Assembly: GCA_021806745.1 (NCBI GenBank)
Contig: JAJZQS010000015.1
Location: forward strand, 1-37,720
Source: a bacterium
GTDB lineage: Bacteria; Elusimicrobiota; Elusimicrobia; UBA1565; UBA9628
Reading direction: 5' to 3'
Length of the DNA stretch: 37,720 nucleotides
In this document: piece by piece, positions 7,634-14,437 of the stretch
How positions within the stretch are numbered: position 1 is the first letter of the stretch
How the letters are laid out: every line of letters starts with the position of its first letter
Translations under genes and position numbers: made by a program
The notes under the pieces: model-generated
Told to the model about the DNA's origin: nothing
What the model saw: only the letters and a program-made list of their open reading frames with translations
Database searches by the model: none

Positions 7634-7658
7634 CCTCCCGGGCGCCGAACGGCGCCCG
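7634..7658 (-). promoter_or_regulatory. Hairpin abutting the spoVG ribosome binding site
   Basis: In the spoVG leader, CGGGCGCC and GGCGCCCG (7658-7651 and 7646-7639 on the minus strand) form a perfect 8-bp stem with a 4-nt loop. The 3' arm ends in the first base of the GGGAGG site (7639-7634). Such an arrangement can limit or guide ribosome access. The rest of the gap up to 7752 shows no gene or clear promoter. Confidence 0.5.
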
Positions 7659-7752
7659 AGCACGCATACGAATGACCCCCCGAAAAAGTTCCAGCTTGGG
7701 CTAACGCGGGAACGCGTCACCCCGCGCCAGGCCCTTCCAGGCCAATCGAGGC

Positions 7753-9146
7753 TCAGCGCCGCTTTTGAGCCGGCGGGTGGGGATTCTTCTTCCAGTGCGG
7801 CGCGTGCGCGGCCTTGGACGCCGACGATTGATACGCGGGCAAGGTCTTCTCGCGCTCGGCGAAAAGCTCCGGCGCCGTCATCGCGATGAATCGCCCCAGA
7901 ATTTCTTCGAGCGTCATGTCCTTGGCGGCCCTGCCCCACTCCGCGCCCAGCAGGCCCGCGGCCTTGGCGTGGTGCTGCTGCGACATGAACCGCGCGAGCA
8001 GGCGCGAGACCTTCTTTTGCGCCACCTCGCGCCGCCCCGGAATCTTGCCCTCACGCATCTTGACCTTGGTCATGTGCTCGATGCGGTTGATCATGTAGCG
8101 GTGCGAGGGCGCGACCAGGCTCAGCGCCGTGCCGGAGCTCCCGCTGCGCGCCGTGCGCCCGATCCGGTGGACGTAGACTTCCATCTCGCGCGGGATGGAG
8201 TAGTTGATCACGTGCGTGAGGTCCTTCACATCCAGACCGCGCGAGGCCACGTCCGTGCAGACCAGGATGTTCACCGCGCGGTCCCGGAACGCGCGCATCG
8301 TGCGCTCCCGATCGTCTTGGGACTTGTCGCCGTGCAGCGAGTCCACCTTGAAGCCGTGCTCGGACAAAAACTGCGTCAGGTCCATCACCAGGGACTTGGT
8401 CTGCGCGAAGATCAGGCCGTAGAAGTCGTCGCAAAGCTCGATGAGGCGCACCAGCACCGCGGGCTTGTCGCGCTCCGGAACCACATAATAGACCTGCTCC
8501 ACCGTGGCCGAGAGCACCTCCCGGCCCGCCGCGCGCGCCTGCTGGGGCTGGCGCAGGTACGCGTCGGCCGGCGCACCTCCGGGCTCATCGTGGCGCTGAA
8601 AAGCCAGACGTGCGAGCGCTCCCGAGGCACCGCGCGCAGGATTTTTTCCAAGTCCTCCTTGAAGCCCATCGAGATCATCTCGTCGGCCTCGTCGAGCACC
8701 ACCGTGGACACCCCCGCAAGCGACAGCGAGCCGCGCTCGATGTGGTCGATCAGCCGCCCCGGAGTTCCCACCACCACCGCGGGGCGGCGCCGCAGGCCTT
8801 CCAGTTGCTCGCCGTAGCCGGTGCCTCCGTAGATGGCCAGCGTGCGAACGCCCTTGTGCCGCCCGAAAAGCCCGAGTTGGCCGCACACCTGCAGCGCCAG
8901 CTCCCGCGTGGGGCAGAGCACCAGCGCCTGCACGCGCCCGTCCGCCGCGTCCACGGACTCGACAAGAGCAAGCCCGAAGGCCGCCGTCTTGCCCGTGCCC
9001 GTGGTCGCCTGCCCGATGAAGTCCGTCTTGCCCGCCAGGAGGACGGGCAGCGCCTGCGCCTGGATGGCGGTGGGCCGCGCAAACCCGAGATCACGCACCG
9101 CCTGCGCCACCGGCGCGCTGAGCTTCAGTTCGTCGAATGTCTTCAA
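7753..9146 (-). pseudogene. DEAD-box RNA helicase interrupted by a -1 nt frameshift
   Basis: Two overlapping frames together encode a complete DEAD-box helicase of about 464 residues. The first part (from TTG 9146, with GGAGG 6 nt upstream) has the Q motif (ARPTAIQAQ), ATTGTGKT, PTRELALQ, GTPGRLIDH, VLDEADEM and SATMS. The second part has LIFAQTK, TDVASRGLDV and YVHRIGRTARSG, followed by a basic tail. The frame changes near 8569, where one nucleotide appears to be missing just after SATMSPEVRR; restoring one base joins the halves without loss. DEAD helicases such as CsdA/RhlE remodel RNA in ribosome assembly or decay. The break may be a sequencing error, a true mutation or recoding. The reading frame on each side is otherwise well conserved, which favours error or a very recent event. 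Confidence 0.85.
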
Positions 9147-9308
9147 GTCCGCCTCCCGGCGCCGCGCGCGCAGCCATTCTACCACGGATGCGCCGACGGG
9201 CGGCGGCGCCCCCGTCCCCGCGGCCGCCGCGGCGAGAGGCCGGGGATGGGTCCAAAGGCCCAGAGCGTGCCGGGACTCAAGACCTTGCCGAACGCTGGGC
9301 CCTGCGGC

Positions 9309-9314
9309 TACACT
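9309..9314 (+). promoter_or_regulatory. -10-like element of the 9321 gene
   Basis: TACACT ends 6 nt before the ATG at 9321. No Shine-Dalgarno sequence lies between. The spacing matches that of other leaderless candidates in the window; on its own the hexamer is weak. Confidence 0.4.
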
Positions 9315-9320
9315 TGCGCC

Positions 9321-10433
9321 ATGACCCCACTGATCGTCGCCGCGCTGGCCCTGGCTCCGGCCGCGGTCCGCGCGCGGACTCAAGATCCCCAGACCGAGCT
9401 CCTGAATCAGATCGCCGAAGCCGTGATGCAGATTCCCGATTCGTCGCCCGACGCCGCCGCGCGCCGCGCGAGCCTGGACAAAGTCGAGGCCGACGCCGAG
9501 AGCGCCCGAAGCGCGGCTCAACTCGCCCGCGCCCGCGCCGAGTTCGAGCGCTGGCTGGGCGCCCCGGACGAGGACGCCTCGCTTGCCGCCGCGCGCGAGG
9601 CCTCGCGCCGCTCGCTGCGGGTGATGCAAGGCTACGCCCAATTCGCGTCCGCAAACGGCGGCGAGGGCCCCGCGAGCCGGCAGCCCGCCGCCGCGGCCGT
9701 CCCCATCCCGAAAGCGGCCTTCGCCTCGGCCCCGACGCAGGCCAAGGCCAAGTCGGCCGAGCCGCCGCTGCCGCCGCCCTCACGCTCCGCGTTTTCTTTC
9801 GACACGCTCAAGTCTCACCTTGACTGCTCGTGGATCAGCGACAAGGTGATCGAGTCGGTCGAAAAAATCAAGAACGTCGTGGCCGGCGTCGGGCATTTGC
9901 TGCAAGGCTTCGCGGGCTCCTGCTATTACGGCGCCAAGTGGATCTTGATCAAGACCGGCGTCCTGCCCCCCGAGGTCCAGGCGCCCGAGCAGATCGGCCT
10001 CATCGGCATCGGCTCGGCCGACGCCTACATGATGGACGCCGCGCTCAAGCGCGACCCCGCCCTGCAGGCCAAGCTCCACGTGCGCCGCCTGGACCTGGCC
10101 ACGGTCAAGGATTCCGACGCCAAGCTCATCCCCCCCAAGACCATCTTCGTCTTCGACCGCGGCTGCGCGGGCATGAGCTCCGAGGCGGGACACATCGAGG
10201 TGACCTTGCCGCGCGAGAAGATCGTCGACCTCAAAGCCGCGGCCTTCTACAGCATCGACTACCGCGGTCCGAAGTACCGGCCGCAGTTGCAAGACGACCA
10301 GATTCTCAACTGCAGCGACGGCTGCGCGCTGCGCACGATGGCCTACCTGCGCACCTACGGCGGCGAGCGCCGGCGCTGCCTCAACGCCTACGTGCCGGTC
10401 GAAGACGGCGCGCGCTCTTCGGCCTCGCTTTAG
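9321..10433 (+). CDS. Secreted protein of unknown function
   Basis: 370 residues that I do not recognise. It opens with a short signal peptide (about residues 1-18, ending in VRA). Next comes an Ala/Arg/Glu-rich helical region (about 20-115), an Ala/Pro linker (about 120-160) and a globular C-terminal domain (about 165-365). The C-terminal domain has the segments IGLIGIGSADAYM, KTIFVFDRGCAGMSSEAGHIEV and YGGERRRCLNAYVP. It also has paired cysteines (SHLDCSW, GSCYYG, ILNCSDGC) that could form disulfides outside the cytoplasm. The AGHIEV region recalls cell-wall peptidase or lysozyme-like folds, but no catalytic set can be named. ATG 9321 is chosen because the signal peptide follows at once. 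Its 3' end overlaps the convergent gene at 10381 by 53 nt. Confidence 0.75.
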   Translation: MTPLIVAALALAPAAVRARTQDPQTELLNQIAEAVMQIPDSSPDAAARRASLDKVEADAESARSAAQLARARAEFERWLGAPDEDASLAAAREASRRSLRVMQGYAQFASANGGEGPASRQPAAAAVPIPKAAFASAPTQAKAKSAEPPLPPPSRSAFSFDTLKSHLDCSWISDKVIESVEKIKNVVAGVGHLLQGFAGSCYYGAKWILIKTGVLPPEVQAPEQIGLIGIGSADAYMMDAALKRDPALQAKLHVRRLDLATVKDSDAKLIPPKTIFVFDRGCAGMSSEAGHIEVTLPREKIVDLKAAAFYSIDYRGPKYRPQLQDDQILNCSDGCALRTMAYLRTYGGERRRCLNAYVPVEDGARSSASL

Positions 10434-10806
10434 GTTTTGGCGGCGGCGCGGGCGACGCGAGCGCGCGCAGCGCCGCCGCGTCCACGGCCAGTTCGTCGCC
10501 GACCGGGCGCAGGATCGCCCGCCGCATCAGCAGCCGCGCCGCCGCGCGCGTTCGCTCGGCGGGAAGGCGGGCGGGCGGCAGATAGGACTGCGCCGCGCCC
10601 CACAGCGGCGCCAGCGCCGGGATGCGCAAATCCCCGGCCTCCGTGAAGCCCGCGCAGGCCAGTATGTGCGCGAGCAAAAACGCCTCGTCGGGGCTCAAGA
10701 CCCCGGGCGCGGCCGCGCAGGCCGAAAGCTCGGCCACCAGCGCCTCGCGCAAGGCCGGCGCGCGCGCGGAAAACTTCCGGCGCCGGGCCTCGGCGTCTTC
10801 AGCCAT
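10381..10806 (-). CDS. Small hypothetical protein coupled to the UPF1-like helicase
   Basis: 141 residues, not recognised. The first 110 residues look like a helical globular domain (FLLAHILACAGFTEAGDL, LPAERTRAAARLL). The tail is rich in Pro, Lys and Arg and may bind nucleic acid. The ATG at 10806 lies 8 nt inside the end of the helicase gene, so expression is probably coupled. Third codon positions are strongly G/C as in neighbouring real genes, which supports coding. Its last 53 nt overlap the 3' end of the convergent secreted-protein gene, which is unusual; the true stop could be debated if this is a chance extension. Confidence 0.55.
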   Translation of the reverse strand: MAEDAEARRRKFSARAPALREALVAELSACAAAPGVLSPDEAFLLAHILACAGFTEAGDLRIPALAPLWGAAQSYLPPARLPAERTRAAARLLMRRAILRPVGDELAVDAAALRALASPAPPPKPKARPKSARRLRPARRR

Positions 10807-12712
10807 GCGTCCACTCGTAGGACGAGCGGTGCGCGTCGAGCGAGTCGGCGTATTCGACGAACTTGCGGTAGACCGGATGGCGCGAGATCGTCGTCGAGTC
10901 TCCGAGGACGATCAGCGCTCGCCTCGCGCGCGTCAAGGCGACGTTCAGCCGGCGCAAGTCGCCGAGAAATCCGATCTGGCCGCCCTCGTTGGAGCGCACC
11001 AGGCTCACGATCACGGCCTCCTTCTCGCGCCCCTGGAAGCCGTCGACCGAGCCGATCTCAAGGCCCGGCTCGCGCACCATGGTCTTGAGCAGCTTGGCCT
11101 GCGCCAAGTAGGGCGTCAGCAGCGCGACCTCGCGCGGCTTGACCCCCGCCTCCAGGAGCTCGCGCAGGATCTTGACGGCGAGTTCGGCCTCGCCCTTGTT
11201 CTCGCGGCTTTCCAGCAATTCGTTCCAGGACTCATCGAAGCCCGCGCCCGCGGTGTCCACGAAGGTGACCGGCCGCGCGGTCAAGGGCGTGGCCGACACG
11301 CCCGGCAACTCGTCGGCCGTGTGCCGCGCCACCGACTCGTGGGCGATGAGCTTGCCGTCGTAGAAGCGGTCCGAGGAAAAGCGCATGATGTCTTCGTGCA
11401 TCCGGTATTGCACGCGCAGCAGGGTCTGCATCGACTCGGGCAGGATGTCCTTGAGCCGGTCGAACAGCGTGACCGACAGCCCGCCTTCGGCGGCTTCCTT
11501 GGAGTAGATCGTCGGCGGCAGTTGATTGGAGTCGCCGGCGAACACCGCCTTGCGCGCCAAGGTCAACGGCACCCACGACAGCGGCTCGGTGGCCTGCGAG
11601 GCCTCGTCCATCGCCACCAGGTCGAAATCGCCCTTGACGAAGCGCTTGGACAGCCCCGCGTGCGTGGCCAAGACCACGTGCGCGCCGGCCACGATCCGAC
11701 GCTGGATCTCGAACTCGAGGTCGCGCGCCTCGCGCCAGAGCCGGCCGACCTCGCGCTCGCGGTCGTGGCGCTCGTCGTAGCCCAGCTGCGCGCGCTCGCG
11801 CCGCCCGTCGCGGGACTTGCGACGGATGAGCCGCTCGCGCGCCGCGTCGATCTCGCGCACCTTCTCGTAGACCGGGTCCGCCTCGGTCTGCGCGGCCAGG
11901 TTGCCGTGGCGCAGGCTTTCCAGCGTGCGCGCCGGGTGTCCCAGGCGCACCACGCGCAAGCCCGAGTCCAGGAGCTTTTCCAGGATGTTGTCGACGGCGA
12001 TGTTCGAGGGCGCGGTGGCCAGCACCCGCTCGCCGCGCGCGGCGTGCTGGCGCACGATCTCCACGAGCACCGTGGTCTTGCCGGTGCCCGGCGGACCGTG
12101 CACGATCGCGGCATCCGAGGCCGCCAGCGCGCGCGCCACGGCCTGGCGCTGATACTCGTTGAGTCCCTCGTTGAACAAGCGCGGCTTCACCGCGCGGGTC
12201 TTGGCCGGGGCGAGCTCGCCCAGGAATATCTCGCGCAGCTCCGACAGGCGCGAGCGCCGAGACTCCGCCGCCGTCGTCAGCGCCTTGCGCATGCGCTGAT
12301 AAGTGGCGTCGCTGCCGAGCAAATCGAGCTGGCAGGCGCCGCGCGGCGGCTCCTCGGGTCCCGGCGCGTTCAGCGCGACGACGATCTTGTACTCCTCGAC
12401 TTTGTAGAGCGTCCCCTCGCAGGCGCTCGGCTCGCAGTTCGGCGGCAGGGTCAGCAGGACGTTGTCGCCGGCGTTCATCGCGTGGAAGGGCGAGAGTTCC
12501 TCCCCGCGCGGCGCGCGCGTGAGGGTGAGCATGGTCATGCCGCCCATGCCGCCCTCCACGGCGGTCATCACCAAGCCGGAGACGGTCTTGCCCAGCGCCT
12601 CGCGCTGGGCCACGGGAAAGCGCCGCAACTCGCGCAGGTTCTCGGCCTTCTCGGCCTCGCGCTCCAGATCGATGAGCGACTGAAGCCGCTCGAAATGCTC
12701 TTTGCCGCTCAT
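10799..12712 (-). CDS. Superfamily 1B DNA/RNA helicase, UPF1/IGHMBP2-like
   Basis: 637 residues. The N-terminal 180 residues form an OB/beta-barrel-like region as in IGHMBP2, followed by two RecA-like domains. Motifs seen in order: Q motif LNEYQRQAV, Walker A HGPPGTGKTT (I), TAPSNIAVDNI (Ia), DEASQATEP (II), FAGDSNQLPPT (III), QYRMHEDIM (IV), SVDGFQGREKEAVIVSLVRSN (V) and RRLNVALTRARRALI (VI). The set is complete, so ATP-dependent 5'-3' unwinding of RNA or DNA is expected. It is the first gene of a two-gene unit with the small protein at 10381. The ATG at 12712 has TGC-TAGAAT ending 9 nt upstream and no Shine-Dalgarno site. Confidence 0.92.
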   Translation of the reverse strand: MSGKEHFERLQSLIDLEREAEKAENLRELRRFPVAQREALGKTVSGLVMTAVEGGMGGMTMLTLTRAPRGEELSPFHAMNAGDNVLLTLPPNCEPSACEGTLYKVEEYKIVVALNAPGPEEPPRGACQLDLLGSDATYQRMRKALTTAAESRRSRLSELREIFLGELAPAKTRAVKPRLFNEGLNEYQRQAVARALAASDAAIVHGPPGTGKTTVLVEIVRQHAARGERVLATAPSNIAVDNILEKLLDSGLRVVRLGHPARTLESLRHGNLAAQTEADPVYEKVREIDAARERLIRRKSRDGRRERAQLGYDERHDREREVGRLWREARDLEFEIQRRIVAGAHVVLATHAGLSKRFVKGDFDLVAMDEASQATEPLSWVPLTLARKAVFAGDSNQLPPTIYSKEAAEGGLSVTLFDRLKDILPESMQTLLRVQYRMHEDIMRFSSDRFYDGKLIAHESVARHTADELPGVSATPLTARPVTFVDTAGAGFDESWNELLESRENKGEAELAVKILRELLEAGVKPREVALLTPYLAQAKLLKTMVREPGLEIGSVDGFQGREKEAVIVSLVRSNEGGQIGFLGDLRRLNVALTRARRALIVLGDSTTISRHPVYRKFVEYADSLDAHRSSYEWTHG

Positions 12713-12721
12713 GAAGGACGG

Positions 12722-12730
12722 ATTCTAGCA
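12722..12730 (-). promoter_or_regulatory. Extended -10 promoter of the UPF1-like helicase gene
   Basis: TGC-TAGAAT on the minus strand, 9 nt before the ATG at 12712. Transcription would start within about 2-3 nt of the start codon, giving a leaderless or near-leaderless mRNA. Confidence 0.5.
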
Positions 12731-12736
12731 GTTTGC

Positions 12737-12756
12737 GCCGCGCCGCCCGGCGCGGC
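12737..12756 (-). terminator. GC hairpin after the dioxygenase gene
   Basis: A 9-bp perfect inverted repeat (12737-12745 with 12748-12756) starting directly after the TAA of the dioxygenase gene. Outer GTTTG/CAAAC bases can extend the pairing past the stop codon. No T run follows, so termination strength is uncertain. It separates this gene from the promoter of the downstream helicase. Confidence 0.5.
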
Positions 12757-13542
12757 TTACAAACCGAAACCCAAGCTCAGCATCGCGATGGAGCCGTTTT
12801 GGACCTCGTCGAAGAGCACCGACGGGGTCTCGCCCTCGAACGCCGCGCCCAGCGCGTAGAGCAGCGGATCATAGTGGTCGGGCGTGGGCGCGGCCAGGCG
12901 CCCGCCCGGCCCCGCGGCCGGGCCCGACAGGAGCGCCTCGAAGTCGCGCGCCAGCGCCCGGACTTTCACCCAATCGGAGAATTCCCTCGCCCAAGAAAAC
13001 GGCGCGGCATCCTCCTCCCAGGAAATGCGGCGCAGGTTGTGGACGACATTCCCGCTGCCCACGATCAGCACCCCCTCCCCGCGCAGGGGTCGCAGCGCGC
13101 GTCCGAGATCGAAGTGCCGGCGCGCCGAAGCCCCGGAGTCGAGGCTCAACTGCACGACGGGAACATCCGCCTTGGGAAAGACCCGGCGCAGGACCGACCA
13201 TGCGCCGTGGTCGAGCCCCCACTCGCCCTCATCGAGCGCCGCGTCGCCGCCCAGAAGCTTTCGCGCGCGCTCCGCCAGCTCGGGACTGCCGGGCGCGGGG
13301 TAGTCGACGCGGTAGAGCGCCTCCGGGAACCCCCCGAAGTCGTGGATCGTGCGCGGGCGCGCCATCGCCGTCAGCGCGACGCCGCGCGTGAGCCAATGCG
13401 CGGACACGCACAGGATCGCCTTGGGTCTGGGCAGCCGACGGCCCAGGTCTTCCAGCGCGCGCGTGAACGCGTTGTCGGCGAGCGCGTTCATCGGCGAGCC
13501 GTGGGCCAGAAACAGCGCGGGCGTTGACTCTGTCTTCTTCAT
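12757..13542 (-). CDS. Extradiol ring-cleavage dioxygenase, DODA/YgiD type (LigB superfamily)
   Basis: 261 residues. The protein matches the bacterial 4,5-DOPA extradiol dioxygenase/YgiD family, class III metal-dependent enzymes that open catechol rings. Signature segments are ALFLAHGSPMNAL at the N-terminus (metal-binding His), VSAHWLTRG (second His), GLDHGAWSVLRRVFP (third His), VPVVQLSLD, IVGSGNVVHNLR and TPDHYDPLLYALG near the C-terminus. The length is typical, and the enzyme is expected in the cytoplasm. The ATG at 13542 begins 8 nt after a perfect TATAAT. No pathway genes for DOPA or aromatic breakdown are adjacent, so the natural substrate is open. Confidence 0.9.
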   Translation of the reverse strand: MKKTESTPALFLAHGSPMNALADNAFTRALEDLGRRLPRPKAILCVSAHWLTRGVALTAMARPRTIHDFGGFPEALYRVDYPAPGSPELAERARKLLGGDAALDEGEWGLDHGAWSVLRRVFPKADVPVVQLSLDSGASARRHFDLGRALRPLRGEGVLIVGSGNVVHNLRRISWEEDAAPFSWAREFSDWVKVRALARDFEALLSGPAAGPGGRLAAPTPDHYDPLLYALGAAFEGETPSVLFDEVQNGSIAMLSLGFGL

Positions 13543-13644
13543 ATGTAACCATTATAGTATCATTTCTCCCGCGGCGCCAGGCCCCGCTCCGTCTAGGCCC
13601 AACGGCCCAGGCGCCGCCGCGCCGCGCGGGGTATAATGACGAAG
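13543..13644. promoter_or_regulatory. Divergent promoter region for the dioxygenase and chaN-like genes
   Basis: A 102-nt gap between divergent genes. On the minus strand TATAAT (13556-13551) ends 8 nt before the dioxygenase ATG. On the plus strand TATAAT (13632-13637) ends 7 nt before the ATG at 13645. Neither start has a Shine-Dalgarno sequence, so both transcripts are predicted to be leaderless. The middle is GC-rich without clear -35 boxes. Confidence 0.65.
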
Positions 13645-14421
13645 ATGACGAGCTACCCCGGGATTCTGGCCGCGCTCGCGCTGGCCGCCGCCGCGTCGGC
13701 GCAGACCGCCGCGGGCGGCAAGCCGTGCATGCACATGGACGGCGCCGCGTCCCAGGCGCTGGACTGGCGACAAGTCGCCTCCGGCCCCGAGCCGGTGATC
13801 TACATCGGCGACGTCCACTCCTCGGCGGCCATCAAGCGCACGCTGGCTTCGGCGATGCTCGACTTCGCGCGCGCCGGCGCGGGAACCTTGGCCGTGGAGA
13901 TGCTCCACGCCCGCGATCAGCCTCTGCTCGACCGCTATGGAACCGATCCCGACGCGCGCCGCGAACTCGGCCGCCGCCTGGGCACCTACTGGATGGCGCC
14001 GGCCGAGGACTACCTGAAGCTTTTCGACGCCGCGCACGCCGCGGGCCTCAACCTCTACGCGCTCCAGCCCGACGCGGCCGCGGGCGAAGCCGGCGACGCG
14101 GACGGCCCCACGGGCCCCGCCGCACCCTCGGCGCGCAACGCCGCCATGGCCGCGCGCCTGGCCGCGCTGGCGCGCCGCCCCGGCGTGGGACGCGTGATCG
14201 TGTTCATCGGCGCCGACCACGCGCGAAAAAGCGCGATGCCCGCGCAATTGAGGCAGGACGGGACCGCCAGCCGCTCCTACGCGTTCGCCTCTCCCGACGA
14301 CCCCGCCGAGCTCAACTTGAAGACGGCCGGGCTCGAGGACGGACGCTGGCTGCTTCCCGGAAACGCCGACTTCGACGGCCTGATCTCGATCCCGTCGGTC
14401 CTGCGGGACCTGTCGCGCTGA
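13645..14421 (+). CDS. ChaN-like (DUF399) secreted haem-binding-type protein
   Basis: 258 residues. A signal peptide (about 1-19, ending ASAQ) without a lipobox cysteine at the expected site is followed by a ChaN-like domain. VIYIGDVHSSAAIKR and LAVEMLHARDQPLLDRY match the N-terminal part of that fold, and VIVFIGADHARKSAMPAQL matches the C-terminal strand with its His. ChaN of Campylobacter binds haem in iron uptake; related TraB/EreA-type folds include hydrolases, so haem binding is only an inference here. An upstream in-frame ATG at 13636 overlaps the TATAAT box; ATG 13645 fits a leaderless mRNA better. The gene converges with the transglutaminase-like pair, and its stop lies in a shared hairpin. 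Confidence 0.75.
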   Translation: MTSYPGILAALALAAAASAQTAAGGKPCMHMDGAASQALDWRQVASGPEPVIYIGDVHSSAAIKRTLASAMLDFARAGAGTLAVEMLHARDQPLLDRYGTDPDARRELGRRLGTYWMAPAEDYLKLFDAAHAAGLNLYALQPDAAAGEAGDADGPTGPAAPSARNAAMAARLAALARRPGVGRVIVFIGADHARKSAMPAQLRQDGTASRSYAFASPDDPAELNLKTAGLEDGRWLLPGNADFDGLISIPSVLRDLSR

Positions 14422-14437
14422 CGCGGCGCGGCGTCAG
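14418..14437. terminator. Palindrome holding the stop codons of two convergent genes
   Basis: CTGACGC (14418-14424) and GCGTCAG (14431-14437) form a perfect 7-bp stem with a 6-nt loop. The plus-strand TGA stop and the minus-strand TGA stop are both inside the arms. The element probably acts as a compact bidirectional 3'-end structure; there is no T run. Confidence 0.55.

Noticed and set aside
9170-9185. TAGAAT upstream of the DEAD helicase as another leaderless promoter
   Set aside because: It lies about 29 nt before the TTG start, which has a proper GGAGG site, so this gene appears leadered.
10622-12859. 745-codon open frame on the plus strand
   Set aside because: Antisense to the complete UPF1-like helicase; no motifs.
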